64,000 bases of DNA from JALZHR01 sp036388475 (GCA_036388475.1 DASVRT010000024.1:34075-98074), one strand, 5' to 3'; counted from the first letter of the stretch, positions 16,328 through 28,247 are shown. Notes: a model not told the origin generated them from the letters alone. Translations and numbers: made by a program.

Positions 16328-16903
16328 ATGTCAAGCATCATAACCATTCCAAATTTACTCACCTTTCTGCGAATGGCTCTCATTCCCGTTTTCGCCAGCC
16401 TGCTTTTTTACGAATATGTGGCGCTGGCTTTGCTTGCCTTTATCGTTGCGGGCGTTTCCGACGGCGTTGACGGATTTATCGCGCGCCGCTTCAAACAGGA
16501 ATCCGAGCTGGGAACAATCCTCGACCCGATTGCCGACAAGCTTTTGATGACGACCGCGTTTATCATTCTCACGCTGCCGAACGTTTTGGAGCCGAATCAT
16601 CGAGTGCCGTTCTGGGTCACTGCCGCCGTCATCGGGCGCGACGTTTTGATAATCGCCGTCGCGGGCGCAATCAATATTATGACCGGATTTCACGGTTTCA
16701 AACCGTCCTGGCTCGGCAAGTTCAGCACGCTCGTGCAGGTTGCCGCCGTCGTTTTAATTCTCTTCGCCGCCGTCACCGGCTACGGATTTTTTCTGCCCGT
16801 AACTTACTTTTTTGTCGTGCTTCTAGCCTTTATTTCGGGTTTTCACTATATCTTTCACGTCGCGCGCCTGATGAAGGAAGCGGAAAAAACATCTAAAATT
16901 TAA
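16328..16903 (+). CDS. pgsA: CDP-diacylglycerol-glycerol-3-phosphate 3-phosphatidyltransferase
   Basis: 191-residue integral membrane enzyme that makes phosphatidylglycerol phosphate from CDP-diacylglycerol and glycerol 3-phosphate. The CDP-alcohol phosphotransferase signature is complete: DGVDGFIARRF, eight residues, then GTILDPIADK. The N-terminal IPNLLTFLRM segment is typical of PgsA. About five to six membrane helices. Other CDP-alcohol transferases share the signature, so the exact alcohol is inferred from the N-terminal motif and length. Confidence 0.85.
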   Translation: MSSIITIPNLLTFLRMALIPVFASLLFYEYVALALLAFIVAGVSDGVDGFIARRFKQESELGTILDPIADKLLMTTAFIILTLPNVLEPNHRVPFWVTAAVIGRDVLIIAVAGAINIMTGFHGFKPSWLGKFSTLVQVAAVVLILFAAVTGYGFFLPVTYFFVVLLAFISGFHYIFHVARLMKEAEKTSKI

Positions 16904-17085
16904 TCCCAAATCTGTCTTTTTTAATTTCACTCCGAGACTGTATAAAAAAATCTTTTGATTTTTTTAAAAACCGATTATTGCCGGCACGGCTCGTGACGCG
17001 TATTTGGCGGGTCGTCCCTATTTTGTTGTTAAACTTACGGTTATTTAATAGAGCTTTAAATAACAACTTTTCAAGGAGTGGTAAA

Positions 17086-19737
17086 ATGATTCCCAGTTTT
17101 GTTCGTGCAATTTTAGCCGGCGGCTTTTTAATGCTTTCCGCCGCGGCAGGCTTCGCCCGGGAATTTCCGTGCATTACCCGAAACAGACAGATAAAGATGG
17201 TTAAAGCTTCGGATAAATCGGCGGCTGACGAATGCCGGAATCGTCGTCGAAACGTGAAGACGAGGCAAAATCGAGGCATCGACAATATTACGATTGCCGG
17301 TCACGTCACGCACCAGAACGGCGTCCGGATGGTCGGCGTGACGGTGACGCTGGAAAATCTTAGTTCGGGAGTGATTCGCACCGTCGTGACGGGCGATACC
17401 GGCACATATTTTTTCAATAATCTGCAATTCGCCGACGATTATGAAATCACGCCTTCGAAGGCAGGTTACGAATTTTATCCGCCGTCGGTCATTATTAAAG
17501 GACTCGTCTACGACCAGGTTTTTAATTTTATCGCCGCGGGACCGCCGCCCGACCCGCCGACTCCGCCGGCAAACCAGCCGACGCTTGCCTGGACCAGCTA
17601 TTATGACAATCCGCTGCCGCCCGGCTCGATGTCCGAGCCGAATGCCGATTACAACGCGATGTTAACGCGCGATGCGCAGGGCAGCGTCTATGTCGCCGGA
17701 ACTTCCTATGCCGAAAATTACGAGAAGACGGGCAATACGGACATTTCTTTATACAAAACGGACGCCAACGGCAACCGCGTCTGGGCGCGAACTTTCGACG
17801 GCGCGGGACACTACAAGGACGGCGCGATTGATTTAGGCGTCGATGCCGCCGGAAATGTTTATCTCGGCGGTTATTCCTGGCAGAATCAAAACAGTGATTA
17901 TGATTACGTCGTTTTGAAATACGACGCGGGCGGCAATCTTCTCTGGTCGAAATATTACGCCGGCAACGGCGGCGAAGATTTTCCGCGCTCGCTCAAAGTC
18001 GATGCGGCGGGCAACGCGTATATCACAGGCTATTCGTGGGGAACATACGCCAATTACGCGACTGTCAAATACGACACGAACGGAAATCAGATGTGGGCGA
18101 AGCGGTTTGTCGGCGGCTACGGTGAAATTGCGACGGAAGTCGAAGTCGATTCAGCCGGAAACGTCTATGTGACGGGCTATTCCGGTCACAGCGTGGCGGG
18201 CGATGCCGAAGATTTCGTGACCATTAAATACAGTCCGACCGGCGAGCAGTTGTGGCTGAACCGCTATGATTCGCCGCCCGGAGACGCGAACGACGACGCT
18301 TATGAAATGGAAATCAACGCGGCGGGCGACGTTCTGGTAATGGGTGAAAGCGATGATTTTACCGGCGCGCCGCAGACAGTTATTCATAAGATAAACGGCA
18401 GCAGCGGCGCGACCGTCTGGACGAAAAATTTCAGCGCCGTGATGGACGAAAAGCTGGAAGATTATCCGTCGGCGCTGAAGCTCGACCCGAATGGAAACAT
18501 CATTCTCGCCGGAACGCTGTTTGACAATTTCACCTACAATCTCGATTCGTACGTGGCGAAGCTGAATGCGGACGGCGTTATGCAGTGGATGAAAACTTAC
18601 GACGGACCGGGCGACGAAGATTACGACGGCGACCCGAAAATGGCGGTCGATGCCAGCGGAAACGTCTACGTCGGCGTTTCTTCGGAAGGCTTTGCCAATT
18701 TCGATATGCAAATCATCAAATATCTGCCGAACGGCAATGAGGATTGGACGTATCGCTTCGGCAACCCGTATCTCTACGACGATTTCTTTATCGAATGGCT
18801 CGACGACAATTCGCAGGCAAACCTGCTGCTCGACGCGCAGGGCAATGTCTACGTCGCGGGCGATTCGGTGATTCCCGACCAATCCATAAATTTGGTCGTC
18901 TTCAAGCTCGAACCGACGGCGCAGCTTCGCGCCGTGCCGTTCGATTTCGACGGCGACCGAAAAGCCGACGTCGCGGTTTTCCGTCCCGATACCGGATACT
19001 GGTATGTATTGAAGAGTACAGACAATTCGTATATGGCGGTGCAATGGGGCATATCGACAGATAAGCTCGCGCCCGCCGATTACGACGGTGACGGAAAATC
19101 CGACTTCGGCGTTTACCGCGAAGGCGTCTGGTACGTGCTGAAAAGCGCGGACGGAAACTATTTCGGCACTCAGTTCGGAATTCCGAGCGACAAACCCGTT
19201 CCGTCCGATTTCGACAACGACGGGCGTGCCGATTTGAGCGTTTTCCGCCAAGGCGTCTGGTATTCGCTGCAAAGCTCGGACGGCGCTTTTAAAGGAGTTC
19301 AGTTCGGCGCGGCGAACGATACGCCGCTGCCTGCGGATTACGACAGCAACCGCCGCAGCGACATCGCTGTTTTCCGCAATGGCTCGTGGTATGTCAAATA
19401 TCAAAATGAATTGCCGCTCGCCTCGACGCAGTTCGGCATCTCGACCGATAAACCCGTTCCGGCAGATTACGACGGCGACAAAAAGACCGATTACGCCGTG
19501 TTCCGCGACGGCGATTGGTACGTCTGGCAGAGCAGTACGAATTCGATGCGGGTTCAGCATTGGGGCGCGAGCGGCGACGTTCCCGTTCCGGCGGATTACG
19601 ACGGCGATAAACGGACGGATTTCGCAATCTTTCGCGGCGGCATCTGGTATATTCTGAAAAGTTCGGACAATCAATATTACGGCGTGCAATGGGGCTTGCC
19701 GAGCGATAAGCCGATTCAATCGACGTTTGCCCAGTAA
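17086..19737 (+). CDS. large secreted SBBP / VCBS-repeat protein
   Basis: 883 residues from the ATG at 17086, eight bases after AAGGAG; an upstream TTG extension is ignored. Signal peptide 1-25. A carboxypeptidase-regulatory-like domain follows (about 65-145, with GVTVTLENLSSG). Then a series of SBBP propeller repeats (about 170-610) carry D-x-x-G-N-V-Y-V-x-G-x-S motifs. Six or more VCBS-like repeats (about 620-883) have D-Y-D-G-D-x-x-x-D-x-x-V-F-R blades, here in a variant form with G-x-W-Y-V. It is probably an exported or surface calcium-binding protein. The role is unknown; the repeats are shared with the 9358-10587 product. Confidence 0.85.
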   Translation: MIPSFVRAILAGGFLMLSAAAGFAREFPCITRNRQIKMVKASDKSAADECRNRRRNVKTRQNRGIDNITIAGHVTHQNGVRMVGVTVTLENLSSGVIRTVVTGDTGTYFFNNLQFADDYEITPSKAGYEFYPPSVIIKGLVYDQVFNFIAAGPPPDPPTPPANQPTLAWTSYYDNPLPPGSMSEPNADYNAMLTRDAQGSVYVAGTSYAENYEKTGNTDISLYKTDANGNRVWARTFDGAGHYKDGAIDLGVDAAGNVYLGGYSWQNQNSDYDYVVLKYDAGGNLLWSKYYAGNGGEDFPRSLKVDAAGNAYITGYSWGTYANYATVKYDTNGNQMWAKRFVGGYGEIATEVEVDSAGNVYVTGYSGHSVAGDAEDFVTIKYSPTGEQLWLNRYDSPPGDANDDAYEMEINAAGDVLVMGESDDFTGAPQTVIHKINGSSGATVWTKNFSAVMDEKLEDYPSALKLDPNGNIILAGTLFDNFTYNLDSYVAKLNADGVMQWMKTYDGPGDEDYDGDPKMAVDASGNVYVGVSSEGFANFDMQIIKYLPNGNEDWTYRFGNPYLYDDFFIEWLDDNSQANLLLDAQGNVYVAGDSVIPDQSINLVVFKLEPTAQLRAVPFDFDGDRKADVAVFRPDTGYWYVLKSTDNSYMAVQWGISTDKLAPADYDGDGKSDFGVYREGVWYVLKSADGNYFGTQFGIPSDKPVPSDFDNDGRADLSVFRQGVWYSLQSSDGAFKGVQFGAANDTPLPADYDSNRRSDIAVFRNGSWYVKYQNELPLASTQFGISTDKPVPADYDGDKKTDYAVFRDGDWYVWQSSTNSMRVQHWGASGDVPVPADYDGDKRTDFAIFRGGIWYILKSSDNQYYGVQWGLPSDKPIQSTFAQ

Positions 19738-19847
19738 ATTCCGATTATTGAAGACAAACGACGTTTGGAAGCTTCCGAACCTCATTTGTCTTCCCGGAAA
19801 AACCATTTTCGTTTTACTTTCATCTGCAAACAATAAATATTTTGCGG

Positions 19848-19879
19848 AAAAGAGCGAGTAAAGTCTCGCTCTTTTTTTG
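19848..19879 (+). terminator. intrinsic terminator
   Basis: AGAGCGAG and CTCGCTCT form an 8-bp stem (longer with flanking A-T pairs) around TAAAGT, followed by seven T. It separates the SBBP/VCBS gene from the dnaK promoter. Confidence 0.85.
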
Positions 19880-19899
19880 TAGAAGTTTATGCAAATAAA

Positions 19900-19929
19900 C
19901 TTGACAACAACGCACTCACATATTATTCT
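19900..19929 (+). promoter_or_regulatory. dnaK promoter with HAIR-like HspR site
   Basis: TTGACA at 19901-19906, a 17-base spacer and TATTCT at 19924-19929 form a near-consensus vegetative promoter. Over it lies CTTGACA, seven bases, ACTCACA (19900-19920). The known HspR operator HAIR is CTTGAGT-N7-ACTCAAG, so spacing is exact and 10 of 14 half-site bases match. HspR bound here would cover the -35 box. The operon itself encodes HspR at 23406. Confidence 0.65.
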
Positions 19930-20018
19930 ATAAACACATTCAACTTGCTGTTGTCTTTTTGGTGAGAAACGGCTTGATGAGAAGCAATAGCGATTATAAG
20001 TTTCGGAGAAGTTAAGAA

Positions 20019-21959
<1,941 letters not shown>

Positions 21960-21978
21960 AATCTCGTCCAGCTGAATT

Positions 21979-22024
21979 ATCGGTGAACAGTGTTCAGAAA
22001 ATCTGTTCGCTGTTCACCGATTTT
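21979..22024 (+). terminator. hairpin after dnaK
   Basis: ATCGGTGAACAG pairs perfectly with CTGTTCACCGAT across a 19-base loop, followed by TTTT. It may end or attenuate transcription between dnaK and dnaJ, lowering DnaJ and HspR relative to DnaK. Confidence 0.65.
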
Positions 22025-22140
22025 ACTGAAAAAAGCTATCGGCGTTTTCGGTTTTGAAAAATTATGAGCGGTTGCTTGGTTTGCGGTCACAGCCTGAACG
22101 CTGACCAGTAGGCTTCGCGGCTTCCACTGACCACTGACGA

Positions 22141-23313
22141 ATGGCAAATAAAGATTATTACGGAATACTCGGTGTCAAAAAAGACGCCAAAGCGGACGAA
22201 ATTAAAAAGGCGTATCGCCGTCTTGCGCGCAAGCATCATCCGGACGTGAATCCGAATGATAAAGCCTCCGAGGATAAATTTAAAGAAGTTCAGGAAGCTT
22301 ACGACGTTCTTTCCGACGAGAAAAAACGTAAGGTTTACGACCGTTTCGGCTATTACAACGACAATCTCGACCCGGATTCGCCGTTCGGCGCGGGTGCCGG
22401 AGCAGGTCGCGGCGCGGGCGGATTCGACTTTTCGGGTTTTGCGTGGGATACCGGCTCGCCCGGTTCGAACACCGGCAGCGGCGGCACCAGCTTTCGAGAC
22501 ATTTTCTCAGACCTTTTCGGCGGCGGAAACCGGACGCAGGAACCGCCCGAGCCGCCGCGCCCGCTGCCGAAAAAAGGCAAAGACATTGAAATTCCGCTGG
22601 CGCTGTCGTTTGAAGAATCAGTCACGGGCTTGACCACGAATCTGACGGTTGACCGTTCCGAGCAATGCTCGCGCTGCCAGGGCGCAGGCGATACGGGCGG
22701 TCCGGTCGTCGTTTGCCCGACCTGCCACGGTAGCGGGCAGGTGCAGAAACAGGGCGGGCGCTTGCAATTTTCGCAGAGTTGCCCCGACTGCGAAGGAACA
22801 GGGAGACGCCGCCAGCCCTGCTCGCAATGTCACGGTAAAGGCGTGACGCCGAAAACCGAGCAGGTGAAAGTTCGCATTCCGGCGGGCGTCGATACGGGCT
22901 CGCGCGTGCGGATTCCGAAAAAAGGTCACGGCGGAAGATTGGGCGCCGAACCGGGCGATTTATTTATTATTACAAATGTCGGCAAGCATCGGTTTTTTAC
23001 GCGCAAGGGCGATAATATTTACGTGACGGTGCCGATAACCGTGCCGGAAGCCGCGCTCGGCGCAAAGATTGAAGTGCCGACCGTGGAAGGCAAGGCGCAA
23101 TTGAAAATTCCGGCGGGAACGCAGTCGGGACAAAAGTTTCGCCTGCGCGAGCGCGGCGTTCCGTCGCTGAGAAATCCGCAATTGCGCGGCGACCAGTTCG
23201 TCGAAGTGCAGATAACTCTGCCGCGAATTATCTCGGAAGAATCGAAGGAAATTTTGCGCGAGTTTGAAAAAGCTAATTCCGAAAGTCCGCGCAAGGCGAT
23301 GGGACTGGAATAA
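22141..23313 (+). CDS. dnaJ: co-chaperone DnaJ (Hsp40)
   Basis: 390 residues. J domain 4-70 with the HPD motif in KHHPDVNP; glycine-rich region about 80-125; four CxxCxGxG zinc repeats at about 178-238 (CSRCQGAG, CPTCHGSG, CPDCEGTG, CSQCHGKG); then two beta-barrel substrate domains. All four zinc repeats are intact, so it is a type I DnaJ rather than CbpA. It stimulates DnaK ATPase. The short upstream stretch 22086-22140 carries another heptad-like tract (ACTGACC, ACTGACG) directly before the ATG. Confidence 0.95.
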   Translation: MANKDYYGILGVKKDAKADEIKKAYRRLARKHHPDVNPNDKASEDKFKEVQEAYDVLSDEKKRKVYDRFGYYNDNLDPDSPFGAGAGAGRGAGGFDFSGFAWDTGSPGSNTGSGGTSFRDIFSDLFGGGNRTQEPPEPPRPLPKKGKDIEIPLALSFEESVTGLTTNLTVDRSEQCSRCQGAGDTGGPVVVCPTCHGSGQVQKQGGRLQFSQSCPDCEGTGRRRQPCSQCHGKGVTPKTEQVKVRIPAGVDTGSRVRIPKKGHGGRLGAEPGDLFIITNVGKHRFFTRKGDNIYVTVPITVPEAALGAKIEVPTVEGKAQLKIPAGTQSGQKFRLRERGVPSLRNPQLRGDQFVEVQITLPRIISEESKEILREFEKANSESPRKAMGLE

Positions 23314-23404
23314 TTTTCGATTTTAGATTGGCGGTTTTTGATTGGATTCGGAAGATTTAATTCAAATTCCGAATCCAATCAAAAATCGAAAATCAAAATT
23401 CTAA
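23311..23404. repeat. heptad-period inverted pair after dnaJ
   Basis: TAATTTT, CGATTTT, AGATTGG (23311-23331) begins with the dnaJ stop codon and matches 16204-16224 exactly. A perfect 18-bp hairpin follows (23335-23352 with 23368-23385), then AATCAAA, AATCGAA, AATCAAA, ATTCTAA (23377-23404), ending two bases before the hspR ATG. Confidence 0.9.
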
Positions 23405-23405
23405 A

Positions 23406-23813
23406 ATGAAAAAGAAGGTTAAAACATACACAATCAGCGCCGTTGCCGAGCTTTTTGACGTGCATCCGCAGACTTTGCGGCTTTATGAACGCGAGGGCTT
23501 GCTGAAACCTTCGCGCTCGGAAGGCAACACGCGGCTTTACACCGACACCGACCTTGAACGACTGGAAATTATTCTCTCTTTGACGCGCGATTTGGGCGTC
23601 AATCTGGCGGGCGTCGAAATCATCCTCAATATGCGCGAAAAAATGGACGCGATGCAGCACGAATTTGAACGCTTTTTTGAATATCTGCGCACGCACGCCA
23701 ACGATTTTCCGCGCCCGTCCGAACAGCTTTCCGACTCCGAAGCCCTGATTCCGATTTCGCGGCTCGTCCTGATACAGCAAAGTCACCGGAAAGAAAACGG
23801 CGGCGACGAATAA
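23406..23813 (+). CDS. hspR: MerR-family heat-shock repressor HspR
   Basis: 135 residues. The MerR winged helix spans about 6-75: TYTISAVAELFDVHPQTLRLYEREGLL is the classical HspR start, followed by R-S-E-G-N-T-R-L-Y and a coiled-coil dimerisation helix (about 80-115). HspR represses the dnaK operon, using DnaK as co-repressor in characterised actinobacteria. Position as third gene of dnaK-dnaJ-hspR and the HAIR-like site at 19900-19920 support autoregulation. No Cys or His effector site is seen, consistent with a heat rather than metal sensor. Confidence 0.9.
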   Translation: MKKKVKTYTISAVAELFDVHPQTLRLYEREGLLKPSRSEGNTRLYTDTDLERLEIILSLTRDLGVNLAGVEIILNMREKMDAMQHEFERFFEYLRTHANDFPRPSEQLSDSEALIPISRLVLIQQSHRKENGGDE

Positions 23814-23968
23814 TTTTACTTTCATTTAACCCCTAAATCCGGGTTTCCTGCTTTACTTTCCTGTCTTTTCGAGCAACAATAGACCCTTTCACAATCCCTT
23901 AAAAGATGTCCATTTCGTTTTAGCCCAGAATGGCGGCTGAAACCTATTAAAAATCTAGGAGAGCTTTA

Positions 23969-26900
23969 ATGAAAAGTGTGTTTGGAAGACTTTTGTTTTC
24001 TGCTATCTTGCTGAGTTTATTGATGTTTACGTTTGCGGTCAGCGGTTTTGCGCAGGACCTCGACGATGTCACGATTAGCGGTAAGGTCGCCGATTCAAAC
24101 GGCGCGGCGATTGTCGGCGCGACCGTCACGGTGACTCAGATTGAAAAAAATACGGAGCGCACCGTCGTCACCAATGAGGATGGACTTTACCGTATCATCG
24201 ACCTCGAACCCGGAACTTACAAAGTGCGGGCAACTTCACAGGGTTTCGGCGCCAAAGAGCGGATTGACCTGGTCACGATTGCCGGACAAAACGTCCAGCT
24301 CGATTTTGCGCTCGCGCCCGCCGGCGTGCAGGTCGAGCAGACGGTTACCATCGGCGGCGATGACGCGCCGGCAGTTGATACGACGCGAACCGTCGTCGGC
24401 GGCACTGTGACCCAGCGAGAGATTGAAGAACTTCCGAACATCACCCGCGACCCGCTCGATTTGGTTTTCACGCTCGGCGGCGTCACGGAAGAACCGCTTT
24501 CGACGCGCGATTTGTCAAGCGACCGCGGAACGCGCGGCAGTTTCGCCCAGGGAACGACGCCGGAAGAAGCCGGAACTTTCGCTTTGTCGGGCGGCGCGGC
24601 TTACTCCAATAACATTACGATTGACGGTTTGGACAATAACGACGACCGCTCGGCGGGATTTCGTTTCCAGCCTTCGATTGAATCAATTTCCGAAGTTCAG
24701 GTAGTTACTAACCAGTTTTCCGCCGAATACGGGCGCGCTTCGGGCGGACGCGTCAATCTTCGCACTCGTGCGGGCAGCAATAAATTTCGCGGACGCGCAT
24801 TTATGTTTTTCCGCGACGACAGCCTCAACGCCAACACCTGGAACAACAACCGGCGCGGGATAGAGCGGGCGCCGTTCAGAAACTATGACCCGGGCATTAC
24901 TTTCAGCGGTCCGCTTGTTAAAGACAAATTATTCTTTTTCTCAGCCTATGAATACGACCATATTCAGGAAGATACGATTATTGACGTTTATGTTCCGTTA
25001 ACTAACAATTCGCGTTTTGCGCTGCCGGCGCCGACAAATCCCGGTCAGGCGCTGCCGTCAAATACCGGCACTAATTCCATTCTTGTCGCGCCGTTTATCC
25101 AGGCAGTTGATACGCCGTCCAAAAAACACATATTTTCAACCCGTATTGACTGGACTTTAAGCGATGCAAACACTTTTACATTCGGTTACCAGATGGGACG
25201 CTCGAACGACTTGCGGCAATACAGCGGAACGAATCGGCTTGCCGATGCTTTAATCGGACGAGTTCGCAACTCGGATGCCTTTAACGCGACGCACAATTTT
25301 GTCGCCAGTTCCAACACGGTCAATCAGTTCCGTTTTCAATACTCGCGTCTGCGCCCGAATTCGACTCCGACCGGCGGCTCACAGGCTCCGGTTATCATCG
25401 TCGGCGGATTTACGCCGCCGGGAGATCCTTTTTCAGCCAGTCAGATTTACAGCGCATCGACGTCCGGTTCGAGCGACCGCAAGGAAGACCGCTTTCAATT
25501 TCAGAATACTCTGACACATATCATCGGCGGTCACAGCCTGAAGTTCGGCGGTGATTATCAACGCGTCAAAACCGAATTCATTGACCGTTTCGACGCCACC
25601 GGAACTTATCGCTTCTCCAATTTCTTCTTTTTTAATCAAAATTCGGTGACGAGCTTCCAGCAGAATTTTAATACCGAGTCGCAGCTTCAAAACAATTATC
25701 TCGGCGTCTTCTTTCAGGACGAATGGCGGCTTCGTCAGAATCTGACTTTAAATTACGGGATTCGCTACGAGCGGGAAACGGTGATTAGCGACAATAATAA
25801 TTTCGGTCCCCGCGCGGCGATCGCGTGGAATCCGTTTAAAGGCGACAAAACGGTCGTTCGCGTCGGAGCCGGTATATTTTATAACCGCGTGCTGCTCCGC
25901 ACGGTGGATGATTTTACCGCCGGCTCGCAGGAATTACGCTTTGATTCGAGAATTCGTTTTCCGGCGGATGTGGAATTTGCCCGTATTCGCACCTTTTTGA
26001 GCGAGCAATTTCCAAATCCTTTGACGCTGGACACGCAAATTCCAATCAGCGCGACGGCAACCAGAAGCGTCAGAGACTTATCGCGTCCGGGCGGTTTCCG
26101 CTCGCTCGACCCGAATTTAAAAATTCCCGAAAGTTATCAATTCAACATCGGTTTTGAGCGTGAAATAGCGAAAGGCATCGTTTTTGAAACGAACTTTACG
26201 TGGAACAAAACCGTTCGTCTCTGGCGCGAATACAATGCCAACGCGCCGGTTCTGCCCGCCAACACGCCCGACCGCGACGGAAACGGCAAAATAACTTTCA
26301 CCGATTACCTGCTCGGCATCACGACCGGAATTTCGCGGTTTGTTCTCGGCTCGCCGACCGACGATGTCGGTTTAGCCAGTCTGACCGGCGGCGCTTGTAC
26401 AGGCTCGACTCAGATTTGCAACGTTAACCTGAATTCGTCGCAAAATCGTTCGGACTGCGACAGCGCGCTCGACCCGATTAACGCGCCGACGCTCTCGCCG
26501 ATTTGCCGCGCTTTAGCCGCTGTTCAAAACCTGCGTCCGGCTGAGTTTCTTTCGCAGGGCATTCTCGGACAATACGAACGGGTTGCCTCGATCGGCAACA
26601 GCCGCTATAAAGGCTTGACGCTCGAATTGAGAAATCGTTTTCGTAAATTCGGCTACGGTTTCGGCGGCGCGATGCGCCTGGTCTACACTTTATCGAGCTT
26701 AAAGGACGACGGCATCGTCAACACTTCGTCGGCGCAGGTCGTCGGCGATTTCAGCGGAGAATTTTCGCGCAGTCTGCTTGACCGTCGCCATCGTATCGCG
26801 TTTTCCGGAACTTTCGACACGCCGAAATGGCTCGGCGGTTTGCGTTTCTCGCCGCTCTTCCGTTTCGGTTCGAGCGCGCCGTTTAATATCTCGGTCGGCG

Positions 26901-27328
26901 GAAACGACCGAAATCTGGACGATGTCGGTAACGACCGCCCGAATTTCAACGGAACTTTGAGTGACATTAATTGGCGCAGATTCGGCACGGCTTTTTCGAC
27001 CGAATCGGCAAACCGATTTTCGCAGCCGACGATCGGCAGTCCGGGAAATCTGCCGCGCAATGCCGGCAACGGTCCGCGCTATTATATTTTCGACCTTAAT
27101 GTCAGCCGCCAGTTTAAGTTTAATGAAAGATTCATTCTTCGCCCGTCAATCGAATTCGGTAATATTTTAAATATGACGGTATTCGGTTTCGGCTCAAACT
27201 TTATTAATTTTGACGGCTTAAATTCGTCGAACGCGATTACCCGGCAAAATGCTCAGGACCAATTTCTGGCGCCGACCCGAACTTACCGCCCGCGTCAGAT
27301 TCGGATTGGTATGAGATTCGAGTTCTAA
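23969..27328 (+). CDS. Oar-type TonB-dependent receptor
   Basis: 1119 residues with an AGGAG site before the ATG. Signal peptide 1-28 (cleaved after GFAQ region), carboxypeptidase-regulatory-like domain about 34-115 (TISGKVADSNGAAIVGATV), plug about 140-280 (NITIDGLDNNDDRS, VQVVTNQFSAEYGRASGG), then a long barrel with a C-terminal RFEF. The type is abundant in Acidobacteriota and is often assigned to uptake of large oligomers or to outer-membrane adhesion; the ligand is unknown. Ends in a strong terminator. Confidence 0.9.
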   Translation: MKSVFGRLLFSAILLSLLMFTFAVSGFAQDLDDVTISGKVADSNGAAIVGATVTVTQIEKNTERTVVTNEDGLYRIIDLEPGTYKVRATSQGFGAKERIDLVTIAGQNVQLDFALAPAGVQVEQTVTIGGDDAPAVDTTRTVVGGTVTQREIEELPNITRDPLDLVFTLGGVTEEPLSTRDLSSDRGTRGSFAQGTTPEEAGTFALSGGAAYSNNITIDGLDNNDDRSAGFRFQPSIESISEVQVVTNQFSAEYGRASGGRVNLRTRAGSNKFRGRAFMFFRDDSLNANTWNNNRRGIERAPFRNYDPGITFSGPLVKDKLFFFSAYEYDHIQEDTIIDVYVPLTNNSRFALPAPTNPGQALPSNTGTNSILVAPFIQAVDTPSKKHIFSTRIDWTLSDANTFTFGYQMGRSNDLRQYSGTNRLADALIGRVRNSDAFNATHNFVASSNTVNQFRFQYSRLRPNSTPTGGSQAPVIIVGGFTPPGDPFSASQIYSASTSGSSDRKEDRFQFQNTLTHIIGGHSLKFGGDYQRVKTEFIDRFDATGTYRFSNFFFFNQNSVTSFQQNFNTESQLQNNYLGVFFQDEWRLRQNLTLNYGIRYERETVISDNNNFGPRAAIAWNPFKGDKTVVRVGAGIFYNRVLLRTVDDFTAGSQELRFDSRIRFPADVEFARIRTFLSEQFPNPLTLDTQIPISATATRSVRDLSRPGGFRSLDPNLKIPESYQFNIGFEREIAKGIVFETNFTWNKTVRLWREYNANAPVLPANTPDRDGNGKITFTDYLLGITTGISRFVLGSPTDDVGLASLTGGACTGSTQICNVNLNSSQNRSDCDSALDPINAPTLSPICRALAAVQNLRPAEFLSQGILGQYERVASIGNSRYKGLTLELRNRFRKFGYGFGGAMRLVYTLSSLKDDGIVNTSSAQVVGDFSGEFSRSLLDRRHRIAFSGTFDTPKWLGGLRFSPLFRFGSSAPFNISVGGNDRNLDDVGNDRPNFNGTLSDINWRRFGTAFSTESANRFSQPTIGSPGNLPRNAGNGPRYYIFDLNVSRQFKFNERFILRPSIEFGNILNMTVFGFGSNFINFDGLNSSNAITRQNAQDQFLAPTRTYRPRQIRIGMRFEF

Positions 27329-27357
27329 AATTAATTTTTTTTCAGGTCAATACTCGC

Positions 27358-27397
27358 GGCGAAATTGTTTTTAAAAAAGAACAATTTCGCCTTTTTT
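27358..27397 (+). terminator. intrinsic terminator
   Basis: GGCGAAATTGTT pairs perfectly with AACAATTTCGCC around a ten-base A/T loop and is followed by six T. It ends the Oar-type receptor transcript. Confidence 0.9.
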
Positions 27398-27485
27398 GTT
27401 TTTACGCGGCGAAAAATTTAATGACGCGGCGCGGTTAATTATGATAGTTTATAATTGTTGAACGATTTTGTTCACGCGCAAAAAT

Positions 27486-28247
27486 ATGAGCAGTATTTTA
27501 GAACAAGACATTCCTTTCTCAGAAATTTCCATCGAATCGGTTTTGCTCGACGTTGATTTATTCGTTAAATATCGCTCGGCGGAAAAGGCTTTCAGTATTC
27601 TGCGCGAAGCGATTGAGCGCAGCCCGCGCTCGATTCCTCTGCGCGAAAAAATGCGCGATGTCTGTGTCGCGCACAAAAATCTGACCGAAGCGGCGCGGCA
27701 TTGTCTCGCGCTGGTCTCGCTCTACATCACGCGCGAAGATTTCGATTTGGCTTACGACCGTCTTCAGGAAGCAAAACTGCTTGACCCGCGCATCTCGGTC
27801 GCGCCCGGACTCGAAGCGATTCGCCGCGCGCGCCGTCCCGAATTCGCCGTCCATCGCGAAAAATCTTCTTACGAAGTTCGCTCGGACACCGCATTTGCGG
27901 GCGATTTGGCGCTCGTCAGTATTTTCGACGCCGTGACGGTCGTGGAAAATTCCCGTCTGACCGGATTGTTGATTATAAAATCGGACAGGCTTTTAGGCAG
28001 CGTTTCATTTAACGAAGGAAAAATCGTGGACGCCGAAGCCAACGGTCACAACGGCACAATCGCGTTTCGAGATATTATCGAAGTCGCCAGCGGCGTGTTT
28101 GAATTTTCCACTTCCGAAAACGAGTTTCCGGTCGTTATACAAGTTTCCAGCAACACGAATTTTCTGCTCGACATTCTCACGCAGCTCGATACGGAAAAAG
28201 CCGAAAAACAGGGAATGAGAACGTTGAACGCGGACGACTTTGAATAA
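27486..28247 (+). CDS. DUF4388 (PATAN) domain protein with TPR-like lead
   Basis: 253 residues from the ATG at 27486; a TTG six codons upstream is ignored. Residues about 15-110 are alpha-helical TPR-like pairs (YRSAEKAFSILREAIERSP). Residues about 135-235 form a DUF4388/PATAN domain: G-D-L-A-L-V-S-I-F-D-A-V, then S-R-L-T-G-L-L-I-I and G-S-V-S-F-N-E-G-K-I-V-D-A. Such domains occur in gliding, chemosensory and response-regulator contexts and probably bind partner proteins. No catalytic residues are seen. It lies upstream of smc, separated by a heptad element. Confidence 0.8.
   Translation: MSSILEQDIPFSEISIESVLLDVDLFVKYRSAEKAFSILREAIERSPRSIPLREKMRDVCVAHKNLTEAARHCLALVSLYITREDFDLAYDRLQEAKLLDPRISVAPGLEAIRRARRPEFAVHREKSSYEVRSDTAFAGDLALVSIFDAVTVVENSRLTGLLIIKSDRLLGSVSFNEGKIVDAEANGHNGTIAFRDIIEVASGVFEFSTSENEFPVVIQVSSNTNFLLDILTQLDTEKAEKQGMRTLNADDFE

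Noticed and set aside
18151..19833. 560-codon minus-strand open frame
   Set aside because: It lies opposite the SBBP/VCBS gene, whose repeats create a periodic antisense frame; no motif or ribosome site.
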